Both the position numbers and the translations under genes were made by a program. This document shows, piece after piece, positions 21,741 to 34,764 of a DNA stretch of 64,000 nucleotides. The stretch spans positions 1 through 64,000 of the forward strand of contig SKCR01041674.1 in NCBI GenBank assembly GCA_019454045.1. Direction: 5' to 3'. How positions within the stretch are numbered: position 1 is the first letter of the stretch; the number at the start of each line of letters is the position of its first letter. This DNA is from Zanthoxylum bungeanum (Eukaryota > Streptophyta > Magnoliopsida > Sapindales > Rutaceae). The notes under the pieces were generated by a model that saw only the letters and a list, made by a program, of their open reading frames with translations, was not told the DNA's origin and made no database searches.

Positions 21741-21808
21741 AAATTAAAAAGACTCATTAGGTTGCAAATCTCTAAGGATGGCCTAAGCAAAAGTTAGAGC
21801 ACACCATG

Positions 21809-23652
21809 TGATGAGTGGTAAATAGATCACTATTTCCCACTTCTTTTACTTAATATTTTGCATAGTTTCTTGAGTTTTGTGAATATTTTGATGTGTTTTG
21901 AGTTATTTTGTAGATAAAAAAAGTTTCAGGACTCTCTGGAATCAAATCAGAGAAGTTTGCTATCATGCGCCCATGCTAATATGCGTCTACCACATGTCAA
22001 TATCACAGCAAATCATGCTAACGTGCGCCGGACACGTGTCATCATCACATAATGCCGACAATCATCATCGCCATTTCAGTGCCATGTCAGCACATACGTC
22101 ATCAATGATGTAAGCAAAATTATTGACTTAATCATTCAGCCCCTCACACATGTCACTATCTCAGCAAAAGGCTAGCCACGAGTCAAAGATCAACGCATGT
22201 CGCGACGCGCAATTTTGTGAGCGTCGGGTCGCACAAGGCCAATTTTTCCCTATAAATAGAGGACAAATTTTCAGAATTGAATTCATACTTTCTTCTAAGG
22301 AATTCCTTAAGAATACTAAGAAGATTGTTCTTGTTTGTTTATTTACAGCTTTCAATAATTAATTTTCGCATTTGCACTTTCTTTTCTTTACCTTTCAGTC
22401 TTTACTTTCTGCAATTTACTTTTACGCAATTTACTTTCTGTTATTTACTTTTCAGTATTTATTTTCAGTAATGATGAGGTAACTCCCGCTGCTGGGGTAA
22501 AAGGTAAAGCTTTTATTACTAATATTTAGATTAATCTCCCTTAATTATAATATAATAACTATTTAAAACATGACTTAATGAGGATACCACCTTATGGTCA
22601 GTTGGTAATTATTGAAATTGGTTTTAAACTTGACTAAACTGGATACCGCCTGATTGGTCGGTTGGTAATTAATTATTATTTGATTTAATCAGGTTACTGC
22701 CTATATGGCTGGTTGGTTATTATCACGCAAAGTTTATATATTATAATAAGGGAGATATCTAAAATAGTAGTGATAAAAGTGGATCCTTTAACCTCAACAT
22801 TTTCTTTTATTGTATTTTTACATTTTTAATTTCCATCATTTACTTTTCCGCTTTTACTTTCCGTCATTTACTTTCCAGCATTTACTTTATGTCTTTTATT
22901 TTATTTAAGCTTTTACTAGCCTTAAATATGTGTCGTAGCTAAACCTGTTATCTGGGGTTGTGATGAATTCCAATATCACCGGTTAATAAGGGGTTATTTC
23001 ACAGTTTGGGTAATATAAAGGTTTATTTATTGAGTCTTAAGCTTAATGCTTCTTGTTAACTGGCTATTAATAAGATTGATTTGGTAAACTTAAAATGAAC
23101 TTGGAAAAGGATTTTAGGTTTAAACCTTAGACTCAATAGCCCATGATCTTCCTTGAGGATAGATAACCCTTTAATAGATTTCCTTATAGGATAGGAATAT
23201 ACCTGACAGGCGGGGGTTGCCATAATTGGAACTTTATCTTAATGAATTCAGGTAACTTGGTTGACATAGGAATATGATTAATTAAGTTACACTGGGTATT
23301 TGTATCTGACCATCGGAAGAGGCTTTTGCATAATTTCGTGTTCCAGGTTAATAAATCAATATATTACACAAACGTAAAATAACCACTTCATCTTTAAAAA
23401 GATATTGGAAAGATTCACAACCCTTTATAATTTCTAATTATTGTATTTTCTCAAACTACTTTCGCGCTATTTCTTTTACTTGTTTTAATTTTAAAGTCAC
23501 CATCAAATCAAACAATCAATCCATTAGATACTTGTAAAAATTTGGCTATATAAATTGATAGCTTAGGTATTAAGTCCTCGTGGGATCGATACTTTTTATA
23601 CTACTTGAACGATACGTGTGCTTGGGTTATACGTGTGTGATTTCGCGGGTCA
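21809..23652 (+). repeat. 5' LTR of Athila-type element (1,844 bp)
   Basis: Matches 53172-55184 along its length. It lacks a 132-bp block (53314-53445) present in the 3' LTR; the missing block is bounded by the direct repeat AAATCAG, and a smaller block near 22110 is also missing. TATA box at 22251. Three imperfect repeats containing GGTTGGTAATTATT lie at about 22581-22725, followed by stretches of repeated CATTTACTTT-like units. Confidence 0.93.
22251..22260 (+). promoter_or_regulatory. TATA box of Athila 5' LTR
   Basis: TATAAATAGA preceded by CCAATTTTTCCC. Equivalent TATAAATAAA at 53773-53782 in the 3' LTR. CG-rich palindromic motifs (GCGACGCGC) lie just upstream. Confidence 0.75.
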
Positions 23653-23658
23653 AGTTTT

Positions 23659-23677
23659 TGGCACCGTTGCCGAGGAC
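23659..23677 (+). other. Primer binding site of Athila-type element (tRNA-Asp type)
   Basis: TGGCACCGTTGCCGAGGAC, seven bases after the LTR end, differs at two positions from the TGGCGCCGTTGCCGGGGAC site typical of plant Athila and Tat elements. Confidence 0.85.
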
Positions 23678-23779
23678 TTATTTATCTTTTACTATTAATT
23701 TTGGGGTTAGATACCTTTACTTGTGTCTAATTTTTTTTTACTTATTGTTTTTGTTTTCTTATGTTTCAGGTTCTTAGAC

Positions 23780-25498
23780 ACTACATGAGACGAACCTGAA
23801 GCTTTGAAATTCATCCGCTTGACCCAGAGATTGAAAGAACCATTAGTCAATTAAGAAGGGAAAGGCGAGAAGGCCAAGAAACATTAGTCAACATGGAACC
23901 TGAACCTTTGGAGGTTGCACCACCAATTCCCATTCGAGAAAGAACCATTCCGGTGGTTGACAGCTTCATTTCCTGTATTGTACTTCCTCCCTTACCAGCA
24001 AATGTGTGTGACATCAAAACATGTATTCAAATGATACAACAGTCTGTTCAGTTTAGGAGGAATGCAACTGAAGATCCTAATGCCCACATCAGCAACTTCC
24101 TGGAAGTTTGTGGCATTTTCAATTACAACCCTGCAGCTGAAGAAGCAATTAGACTACGTGTTTTCCCATATTCCTTGAAAGACAGAGCTAAGGCTTGGCT
24201 ACATTTACTACCAGCAGGTTCCATCACAACTTGGAACACTCTAGCCACCAAATTCCTTGCAAAGTATTTTCCACTAGCCAGAACTGCAAAGTTGAGGAAT
24301 GAAATTACATCCTTTGTGCAACATGACTCAGAATCCCTCTGTGAAGCTTGGGAAAGGTAAAAAGATTTACTCTAAAAATGTCTTTATCATGAGATTTCAA
24401 AATGGATACAAGTCCAAACCTTCTATAATGGACTTTCTGGAATAATGAGAACCATAATTAATGCTGCTGCTAGAGGAGCTTTAATGGAAAAAGGAGAAGA
24501 TCAAGCCTGGGATTTAATTGAAGAAATGGCCAACAACAATTCATTGTGGCCAACAAAAAAGAGCAGGATCCAAAAAATTGCTGGAATTTATGAAGTTTGA
24601 GCCAACACAGCAGTAAATGCCAAGATGGATCAGATATGCAAATTCATGGAAACTCTCACTATGCAAGGCAATATGGGATACACAAGTTCACCATATGGAG
24701 GAGCACCAGAGACAACCCAACATAAAGAAACAGTGAACTATGTCAATAATTTCAAGAGACAGAGGAACAATCAATATTCCAATACCTACAACCAAGGGTG
24801 GAGGAATCATCCCAATTTCGCATGGAGCAACAATTCATGACATAGGAACAATCCACCACCAGGATTCCAACAGCAAAGCCAGGAGCATGAAAAAGAATCA
24901 GGAATAGTGGAAGTGTTGGCCCAATTAAAAAAATATGATGATTTGATTCAAAGCCAATCTGCGTCTATTAAAGCACTAGAAAATCAAATTGGACAACTGG
25001 CTAATGCTCAGAGTTACAGACCGCCAGGAAACATTCCCAGCAACACAGAACCAAATCCAAGGAACATGGGAAGGAGCAATGTCATGCCATTATTTTAAAA
25101 AGCGGTACAAAAATCAACAAAGATATTGGAATCAAGGCATCCATTGAAGAAGTTTCAAAAGAAAGCAGCGAAGCAGTTCCACAGATGGAGGAAAAAGAAG
25201 CAGATTTTCACAACGTCTCCAGAAAAACAAACTGGACAAGCAGTTTGCTCGATTCTTGGAGGTCTTCAAAAAGCTGCATATCAATATTCCATTTGCAGAA
25301 GCTTTTGGAATAAATTCCTAGCTATGTCAAATTCATGAAAGACATTCTTTCACGAAAGTGAAGATTGAGAGATTACGAGACAGTAGCCTTGACAGAAGAA
25401 TGCAGCGCTATTATCCAAAGGAAGCTTCCCCCAAAGTTGAAGGATCTTGGCAGTTTCACCATTCATTACATCATATGAGAGCATAACTTCGGTAGGGC
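23780..25498 (+). pseudogene. gag: Athila-type gag, interrupted by in-frame stops and by copia B
   Basis: One frame can be followed from about 23800 to 25338, broken by stops at 24358, 24598, 24838, 25096 and 25336, so damage is mostly point mutation. The conserved Gag domain is at 23893-24360: NPAAEEAIRLRVFPYSLKDR, AKAWLHLLPAGSITTWN and FLAKYFPLARTAKLRNEITS. Then LQVQTFYNGLSG, AAARGALMEK and LIEEMANNN (in stops), a Q/N-rich tail NNQYSNTYNQGWRNHPNFAW, and LENQIGQLANAQ. The start of the protease region follows, and the gag-pol is cut at 25498 by copia B. The product would be the capsid protein of the particle. Confidence 0.9.
25494..25498. repeat. Target duplication AGGGC of copia B, left copy
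   Basis: Pairs with ATGGC at 47503-47507 (4 of 5 bases). The Athila protease frame resumes on the far side. Confidence 0.75.
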
Positions 25499-26929
25499 TG
25501 TTGGACAGTTATGGGCCATAGCATCACTATTTGTACAGATCATGGTGTTGTAGTACAAATTAACTATGTGACAAAAGAAATTGCTCTTTTATCATTTGTA
25601 ATTAGATTACCAAGATCTATAAATTATAGAAGGTCCATATGATTAGTTTCGGATTAAGATGATATGAGACGGTATCAATCCACGAAGGTTTAATCATTAA
25701 ATATACCTAGTCGTAGTATTATTGAGATTGGACATCGATAATGCGGAATAGACTAGTATTACACTTGTGCGCGTTGTGGGAGCATAACAGCATAGTTCTC
25801 ATATATTTGGGCATAGGATACTCATGCAAGTGTAATAGGAGGTTGTGTTTACCGATGGTACAGAAACAGCTTCTCTTTGGATAGACCCCTCGAAATTCCA
25901 TTGGTAGTATGACTATTTGTCTATGGAAGTCCGAATCAGGGTAGGTGTATTTGGTCTTAACCTGAGACTTGCACCGCTAATACTTGCGACAATCAATATA
26001 CTTTGGTTTTGGTCATCCAGGGCTTTAACAGGTTCTGTGTACGCCTCTTCTGGTATATTGAGAATCGTAGTGTATTGGGTGTGATGTCGAGATGGAAGTA
26101 TCACTCCAGTCATAGTGGAGATGATGATCACATAGGATACGGAATTGGTGCTCTTATATGCTGCAGCTATCGGGATATTATGACTAGGTCATGTTTATCC
26201 GATTATAGAGACTAGTTTCCAAAGATCCGATATGTGCTTCGTACGGGGCATACACATTTTTAGCCCCAGGCATTGCACGTGACATCCGATACTGGATCGA
26301 AATACGCAATACTACGTATACTACGCCTGATATAGATCACTAATTCCAGTAATAATATTTCTGGAGAATTGGGTAGGCACGGTGCTTTGCTAGAAGCCAA
26401 CCATGTCTTGTAAATCGGTAAAATGTAGTACTAGGTACGTACGTGTTCGGATAGTCTGACGACTGGAATTTACTGCCAACATATCCGGGGATCTCATAGG
26501 TCGCTTCCCGAAGATTCACCGATGACGTATGACTCGCACTTTATTAATCTGGGATAAATTAATGAGAGAGATAAAATTAATCTGGGATTAATTACGGAGA
26601 TATTTTATCTGGGATAAAATATTATTTAAAGAGAGAGAACGATTAATTTGGAATTAATCGATAAAATAATATATTCGATATATTATACGAAATTGGATTT
26701 CGACGCGGAATTGAAATTAGATTTTAATTCGGGCGAACGAGTTAATTTAGAATTAATTCGTCAGCGACGTGAATAGTAATTTTGCTAGGCAAAATTGTTT
26801 AATTGAATTTGATTTAATTACGTCGCAACGGAAAATTCGTTAATTCAGAATAACAAACTCGAGCCCGAGAGTGTTTGCAGGCCCACTCGCATTTCGAATC
26901 AAGTGCGGCCCACAAGTCACATCACGCAT
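25499..26929 (+). repeat. 5' LTR of copia B, left part
   Basis: Starts TGTTGGACAGTTATGG. Triloop hairpins occur at about 26560-26870. Interrupted after 26929 by element C; the matching remainder is 38983-39594. Confidence 0.92.
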
Positions 26930-28860
26930 TGTTGGACAATTATGACCCATACCGTCACTATTTGTACAGATCATGGTGTTGTTGTTCAAATTAACTATGT
27001 GACAAAGGAGATTGCACTCTTATCATTTGTGATTAGATCACCTAGATATATAAATGATAGGAGGTCCCTATGATTTGTTCCTGGATTGAGAATGATATGA
27101 GACAGTATCAGTCCACGAAGGATAAATCATTAAATATCCCTAGTCAGAGTATTATCGAGATTGTACATCGATAAATACGAAAAAGACTAGTATTACCTTG
27201 TGCGCGTTGTGAGGGCACAACGGCATAGTTCTCATATATTTGGGTATAGGATACTCATGCAAGTGTAATAGGAGGTTGTGTTTTACCGATGGTACGGCAA
27301 ACAGTTTCGCTATGGATAGACCCCATCGGAATTCCATTGGTAGTATGACTATATGTCTATGGAAGTCCGAAATCAGGGTAGGTGTATTTGGTCTTAACCT
27401 GAGACTTGCACCGCTAATACTTGCGACAATCAATATACTTTGGTTGCGGTCGTCCAGGGTTTTAACAGGTTCTGTGCACGCCAATGCTCGGTATATTGAG
27501 AATCGTAGTGTGTTGGGTGTGATGTCAAGATGGAAGTGTCACTCCAGTCATATGGAGATGATGATCACGTAGGATACGGAACTGGTGCTCTTATATGCTG
27601 CAGTCATCGGGATAAAATGACAGGTCATGTTTTCCGATTATAGAGACTAGTTACCAGACATCCGACATGTGCTTCGTACGGGGCAACACAATTCCAGCCC
27701 CCGGCCTAGCACATGATCATCTGATACTGGACATAAATACGCAATACCACGTATACTATGCCTGATATAGATCGCTTATTCATGTAAGCATGTTTCTGGA
27801 GAATTGGGTAGGCATGGCGCTTTGTTAGAAGCCAACCTTGTCTTGTGAATCGGTGTAAACGTAGTACTAGGTACTTACGTATTCGGATAGTCCGATGACC
27901 CGATTTACTGCCAACATATCCGGGGATCTCATGGGTCACTTCCCGAAGATTCACCAATGACGTATGACTCGCACTTTATTAATCTGGGATTAATTAGATG
28001 AGAGAGAAAATTAATCTGGGATTAATTGCAGAGATATTTTATCTCGGATAAAATATCATTGAAAGAGAGAAAACGATTAATTTGGAATTAATCGATAAAA
28101 TAATATATTTGATATATTAAACGAAATTGGATTTCGACGCGAAATTAAAATTAGATTTTAATTCGGGCGAACGAGTGCATTCGCATTTCGAATTCGAGTG
28201 TGGCACGTAAGTCAAATCAAGCGTCAAATTGCAAGTCACATCAATCGTCAAATCACATGTCACTTTGATTGATGTGACATTTGATTGATTGAAGTGAGTT
28301 GATGTGAGATGATTGAAAGCATTTAATGCTTGTCTTTTTGAAATTAAAAAGTGGTAAATGGTTAATTATTTTGGAAATATAAAACCTAATACACTTTATT
28401 ATTTTCTCTCTCTCTCTTCACGATTTTGGAGCCAAATGCTCCTCTTATTCTCTCTCGGCCGAATGGCCATATTTCTTCTATTTTTCTTCTGGTTTTACCA
28501 AAAATGGTAAGAAGAGATGTGATGATTTTTGTGGCAAAGAACATCACAAGTGATAGCACACTCTAAGAGGCATACCAAGGTGATAGGGCAGTGATTGCGT
28601 GAGCATGGAAGTTTATCAGAAAGCTTGGAGCTTCAAAGGACATCCATGGCCGATTCTTGGAGGAGGAAAACCACCCATTGTCGTGCAGTCCACACTTTGA
28701 GCAGCTCACTGCCGAGCAACTTGGAGGAGGGCAGTTCTTTTTTGGTTCATCATCGCATCGACTCAACCATTCATTGTGAGTATTTCGCACCTCCTTTGAA
28801 TGTATTCACACTTGTTTCATGCTTGATTAATGATCTTGGGAAGCTTATAAAACTCCAACA
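26930..28860 (+). repeat. 5' LTR of copia C (1,931 bp)
   Basis: Starts TGTTGGACAATT and ends AAACTCCAACA. Relative to the 3' LTR it lacks about 130 bp after 28174, with CGAG microhomology at the break, which removes two or three of the hairpins. Donor-like GTGAGTAT at 28776-28783. Confidence 0.93.
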
Positions 28861-31190
28861 ATGGTATCAGAGCTAAGGTTGAGCATGAAATTGATTTTAG
28901 GGTTAAAATTGGGCAAAACGAATTTGGGCATGGTTTAATGAAATTGGATGAATTAGTATGCTTAAATGTTGTTGAATTGATGAATGATTGGATCAATTTG
29001 ATGAAAAAGTGTTTGGAACAATTTTCCCCAATTTTAGTGTGTTGGCCGAAAAACATGAACCTTAAATTGTCTTGGAATTTTGATTTTTTGATTCATTGGA
29101 AGAGTTAGAATCATTTGGGGATATTGATTTTATGTTTAATTGGATTGAATTCAAATTGGGCATAATTTTCCCCAAATTGCCGAGAATAAAGCATGGTTTA
29201 TTGGGTTTGATTTTGATCAAAATGTGTTGGACATGTTTTATTATTGATAAGCATGATTAATTGTACAAATTTGGTGTTTTGGAAATATTGATTTGGGTAA
29301 TTAATAATGCTATACACTTTGGTTAATTAGAATGTGAAATTTGGAATTTTTGTATTTTAATTAATTGGGCTTAAAATTGAATTTGGGCTTGTTAGGTTGT
29401 TATTGGGTTTATTGGTGCCTTTGTTGTACAAATTTGGGTTTAGGAAAATTGGTTGGATCCAATTGGGCCCAAACCCGCTTCCATAAAGCCCAAATGCGAC
29501 TAATGGACCTTTAAAGTTTATTTGGCCTAATGGGCCTAAATTGATTTCTGGGCTTATGGGGTAGCTCCCGGATTGGATTTTGGTTATTCGTTTGACCCGA
29601 GTTGACAAAAGTCCACGCCTTAAAAATTAATTAAAAGCCCATTGGACTTTATTAAATAAACGTTGGACGTTTATCGGCTATGAGACCCGTTGCGATTAAA
29701 TTTGGAATCTAAGTCGTAAAAGTTTATTATTAAAGTGTGATATTTAATTGGAATTAAATAATGACTTAGGATTAAATACATATTAAATTGATTTAATTAT
29801 GTAGTTTAATTTAATTCGAGAATTCGTACTTTGAGTACTTATTTACAAAACGATTTTGACTCGAATAAAATCAAATCGTTGTTTGAACATTGGATGATCA
29901 CTAATTATCAGATTAATTGATTAGATTGATTGATAACATGCTTGTGTGAATACATGGTTGCAATGCATGAATAATGTAATATCGGATGGATATTAGATGG
30001 GTGGGGCAATTTGGAAATTGTAATAAATTTGATTTATTAATTGGACCTGCGTGTCCAGCCTTATCACCTCCATACTCTTTGTATCTCTTCTCACCTATTC
30101 CCCTCAATGTAATGAGGTTTCTTTAGAAGTGTAGTGTAACGGGTAGAAGTGATACTTGTGCTAGCGGGAGAAGAAAGTGAGAGATTTGATCTAGGATCAA
30201 TGTGTAAGTATCCATCCGCATATCATTATTATTTTTTCATATGCGCTTTATTATGTGTTTAGAATGCATGTTTAAGGGTGTATGATGATGAGACCTTAAC
30301 AAAGATAATAAATTGGTTGACAATTTGCACTCGAAAAACCCTCGCAAAATATTAAGCGTTTTTCCTTCCATTGAGTGATTCTCACTCAAGATCCGAGACT
30401 GGCATTGGCTTGTTGGCCAAAGTCAAGGCCTTTGTCCATCGAGGATGTGTTTGAATCACGAGAGCTTTATTCCATATTGGTGTCTTGTCCAAGTTGTGTT
30501 GTTGGCCAAATTCAAGACCATTTCTTGTCCATCGACATTGATATGAAGCTTTCCATGGTCAATGGGTCGCGCTTGACTGGGATCACTAAGTTGTTGTGCC
30601 AAAGCCAGGCTTAGTTTGATTCAGAGGAAAAGGTTAGATAATACATTGGATGTATTGGCATATATAAGATTTATGTTTCGGACTTGGATGTCCCCCTACC
30701 GGATCTAGGAATTGGTTTGGATCCAATTGAACTTAGAGATCTACCTAGTTAATTATCATACAGTTTGTTGGCCAAACTCAAGATTGTGTGATATTTAACG
30801 GGATCCTAACCCGCCAGGAAACACGGTTTCCCGAGTACTCGACAGAGGGTTAGAGGCTCGCCGAAAAATAGTGGGTGGCAAGAATTGAATTTGCAATATT
30901 CTTTTAATTACTTGCCATACGCGCTCAAAACAAATATCATTCGTCAAATATTTTAAATGTTTGTTGGACTAATATTTAAATTGTTGTTTTTAATTAATAG
31001 TTGGACTATATTCAAACTATTCATTTATAATTGATTTTATAATTGGATTATAGTAATCAATATAATTGATTTTAATTAATAAATTATAGTTGATTAAATA
31101 GTTGGACTATGTAATCATTATAATAATAGTACCTTAATCGTTGATTAAATAGTTGGACTATTAAAATCAAGATAAAATTGAAAGATTGAC
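28861..31190 (+). other. Leader of copia C
   Basis: Untranslated, homologous to the E leader. Stem-loop with arm TGGAC and loop CTGCGT at 30042-30057; TTGGCCAA repeats near 30410-30780; triloop hairpins near 30960-31160 (for example arm ATAGT, loop TGG at 30997-31009). Confidence 0.8.
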
Positions 31191-32368
31191 ATTTAAAAAC
31201 ATAATCTTAGGGAAAATGTATTTAAATGGTTTAATTTCAAAATGGGAATAAATTTCAGGATGGTCCTGGAAAATAATAAGTTATTTTATTTTATAAAATA
31301 ATATATTAAGCTTATCGCAGTAGACTCCTTAATTTCTGAATCAGAATTAAGGATTAGATCCTTAAAGTATGATAATGAATTGAAGGATCTTCATAAATCT
31401 ATTAACTTTGATTTTAGAAGTACTAAATTGCAATAAATAACTCTTGGAGAGTTAATGACTATTCTCAAGGAGACAAGTCAAGTTTGCAATTAGGCAAGTA
31501 GCGCAAGGCGCACCTTACTTCGATATTCTAGAAGGCCAAGGCTTGGCCAAGGCTTCTGGAGTGTTGAAACTGGCAAAGGCAAAATCATTATAATCTTCTG
31601 GAAAGATAAATGACATATCCCAAAATGTCTGCCTAAATTGTTGCAAACGGGATCACGGAAGCGTGACTGCCGTTTGGACAAAGCAGACAATAAGGAATTA
31701 AAGACGGTGCAAGGCTCCGACTTTAAATATGTTTGTCCTAATTATGTTCATTATTAGTATTAAAATTAGATTTTAAATACTTAGTGTGGTACATAAATAC
31801 ATATTGATGTTTAGAATCTGTTTTGAACAGGATAATGACATCAATTGAGATTAATCTGCGATTTGGAAACGGGGCGAAAGTCATTTTTTTAACCGTAGAT
31901 ACCTAAGTTTAGGAACTACCCTTCGGGTGTGTACCTAAATTTAGAAACTGTTATAATGTACTAGTCTGACTAGAATATTATGTCTATGTCAGTGTTTAAG
32001 CCGCTGCGGGTGAACCTTTATATTCTAGAACACTAAAGTGTTTCATTATATAAAAGTTGATATTGAGATAACACATTTGATGTGAATAACAGAATTTATA
32101 TTTGAATATAAAATATCTCAAACATATAACATGACAAACAAATAGCTCGAACTGATTTGATCAGAAGAAACATAGTGTGGCATTGTTGTCTGGGATATAA
32201 TTAAACAAGACTCGTATATCCACACTTTTGAAGAGTGGGTACTCGAACTGATTTGATTCTAATCAAATAAAGTCTACGAATCTAGTTTATTGGGCAAAGT
32301 GCCTAAAACACTATTTACTTGGTAAAAGTGCAAATGCCACCGATCTGTTAGTAATAGTTCATAGTGAA

Positions 32369-32373
32369 GCAAG
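32369..32373. repeat. Target duplication GCAAG of solo LTR D, left copy
   Basis: Identical to 34760-34764. Confidence 0.92.
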
Positions 32374-34759
32374 TGTAGGGGTTTTCAGTCCTGGATCCGG
32401 TAACGCAGCGGAAGCGGTGGAAATCAGATTTTTCGATTTCAAAACTTTTTCTCGGATTATTAAATAAACATATTTATTTAATATTCCAATAATCAAATTA
32501 TGAAAATAAATTCAATAAATCATATTTAAGTGAATTTACAGAATTGCCTTACACTTGGTATTTTGTTCATTTTAATCCGAAATTGATCAAATCAATTTTG
32601 AATGATTCTAAATCATTTCTAAGATGAACTTAGCATGTTCAAAACATCAAAACACCAAGGCAACCAAATCCCCAATTTTCCTTCCTTGGCGAGAGCACCA
32701 CTTTGGTGCCAAAGTGTGCACTTTGTCATTCCATGCATCAAAACACATCAAGATGTAATCCAATGAACATGAAACTTTATATGCATCATATACATCCAAA
32801 TTCACAACATAATGAAAAGCCCAAATTTGGAATTGGTCATGAACCCTAATTTTTCAATTTCCTCAAATTGGACAAATTAGACCAATTGGTTAAATCAATT
32901 ACTTCAATCATCTTTCTTCCATCCAATCCAAGTCTCAACACAATGAAACAACTCAAGATCAAATCTAGGTCATTTAAGAGTGGGTCAATAACTCTAGATT
33001 AGCAACAAAGGTTTCCAAAACCTTAAAAGAATGCTTACAACTACAATAGTCACAAACTTCCTTCATCACACATGCTCAACACTTCCAACCAAACTTCCAT
33101 CATCAAAAACACAAAGAATAAAGAAATGAATAACTTAAGAACATCATATGTTATAGCCTAGATCATAAGGAACATTTTCTTATCTAATAGCAAGTTGGAA
33201 AAACTTACTAAATCCAAGCTTTTCTTTCGTTTTTCCTTTTCTTCTTCACAAGCTTCTTTGTTTTTCTTTTATGGAGTTTCTTGTAAAGTGTATTAGGTTA
33301 TCAAATGAAAGTGAAATGAAAACAATATATACTTGTAACAAATTGGCCTTGGCCGAATTTGTCAGCATTTACCAAAAAAAAAATTTCAATTTCATTTCAC
33401 AAATATTTGATCAAGTTGACAAAATATCTAAAACACCTATAAAGATATTTCTAATTAAGTCAAAAAAGCAACTAAGTCATTTAAACCAAATATCCAAAGT
33501 TAAGATATTTATATTTTAATTAATTTAATCATTTAACAATTAAATAATTAATTAATTAAATAAATACAAATATATTAAATATATGTATTATATTTACTTT
33601 AAATATCAAATACATATATTAATTTAGGATATAAGTCAATATCTCAATTTGACTATTAATTATGTGTATTTAAATTAATCAAGTATTAAATGTAAATACA
33701 CAATAATTAAGCAATGACTATCGAGTCCCTTAGTACGTATCTTGTGTTTAACCTTTAAACGACTTTATAAATAATCAATATTAATTATTAATGTTGCTCT
33801 AGTGCTCTATGAGTAGGTTTCATTATTGAGACTCTCTAGATTCAGGTATATCCGTCACGAAATCTAATTTCGTGTCCATAATCTATCCACCCGTAAATTA
33901 TGACGATCACGGAAATCTCACTGAATCATACAGGTCGAGGTCATGGCAAATGTATAATTCCTCCGTCACAGGTATCCGGATAAATCCCAGAGATATAGAT
34001 ATTAACGTCAAATCTCTATGGGGATTATCCAGTCGACTATTCTATTAGCAATCTCTACAGAATGTTTAGAACTAGCTTCTAACTTTACCACGGGCCCATG
34101 GTTTTATCTGATTGCTAATCATATGGACTACCTATGCTCTGGTACACAGAACTGACGGATCCTATCTTGATACACATAGGACACCCTGAGGATCTATCTA
34201 CACCCAACGAACTGCGGAGGTCTGATCTAAATAGATCGTGACGTGACTGCCATCTAAGTGTAGAGGATGTCTCATGTGGCCCACAATGGAATCTCAAGTC
34301 TAAGAATCACAAGTGCTAACTCAACCCGAGAAGATTCTTATTAACGTGGGTGTACCATCCATTAAGAATCTTTGGTGAGTCGTTCAGTGTTTATCCGCTA
34401 TAAACACCCACACGTCTATACTAGTCTCCAAGACTAATGGTTAATTGAGAAACCATTGGAATCATATATTCCATTATACGACATGTACTGGTCTCAACGG
34501 GTTTACTTTACTGACCAAGTAGTGTAAACCTTGACCAGAACTGTCTGAGAATGACAACGTCATGATACTACTCAATGTCAGTTGCGATGCTTTTGCAACA
34601 GTACCATGACTAATCATTCTAAGGTCATTACGTCTTTACCATATATAAAGATAGATTATATTATAGAAAATGCATATATTATTCATAATAATAATGTTTT
34701 ACAGAAGTATTCAAAAGAAATACAACCGGGAATTGGCCCTCTGAGCACCAACCCCAACA
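32374..34759 (-). mobile_element. Solo LTR D (2,386 bp) of a different LTR family
   Basis: On the + strand it starts TGTAGGGGTT and ends AACCCCAACA, an imperfect terminal inverted repeat with TG...CA ends. It is flanked by a perfect 5-bp duplication GCAAG and has no internal coding region, so it is a single LTR left by recombination. It is not homologous along its length to the other copia LTRs here. Minus orientation is inferred from the direction of the hairpin spacer: the 8-bp repeat at 33856-33874 has CTA on +, TAG on -, matching the YNG pattern of the copia LTRs. Orientation is moderately certain. Confidence 0.85.
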
Positions 34760-34764
34760 GCAAG
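34760..34764. repeat. Target duplication GCAAG of solo LTR D, right copy
   Basis: Partner of 32369-32373; element C integrase continues directly after it. Confidence 0.92.

Noticed and set aside
22581..22725. CRISPR-like spaced repeats in the Athila LTR
   Set aside because: Only three imperfect units with unequal spacing, duplicated in the other LTR; ordinary LTR-internal repeats in a plant genome.
32374..34759. A large MITE or DNA transposon
   Set aside because: 5-bp duplication and TG...CA ends fit a solo LTR better than a DNA element, and no long terminal inverted repeat is present.
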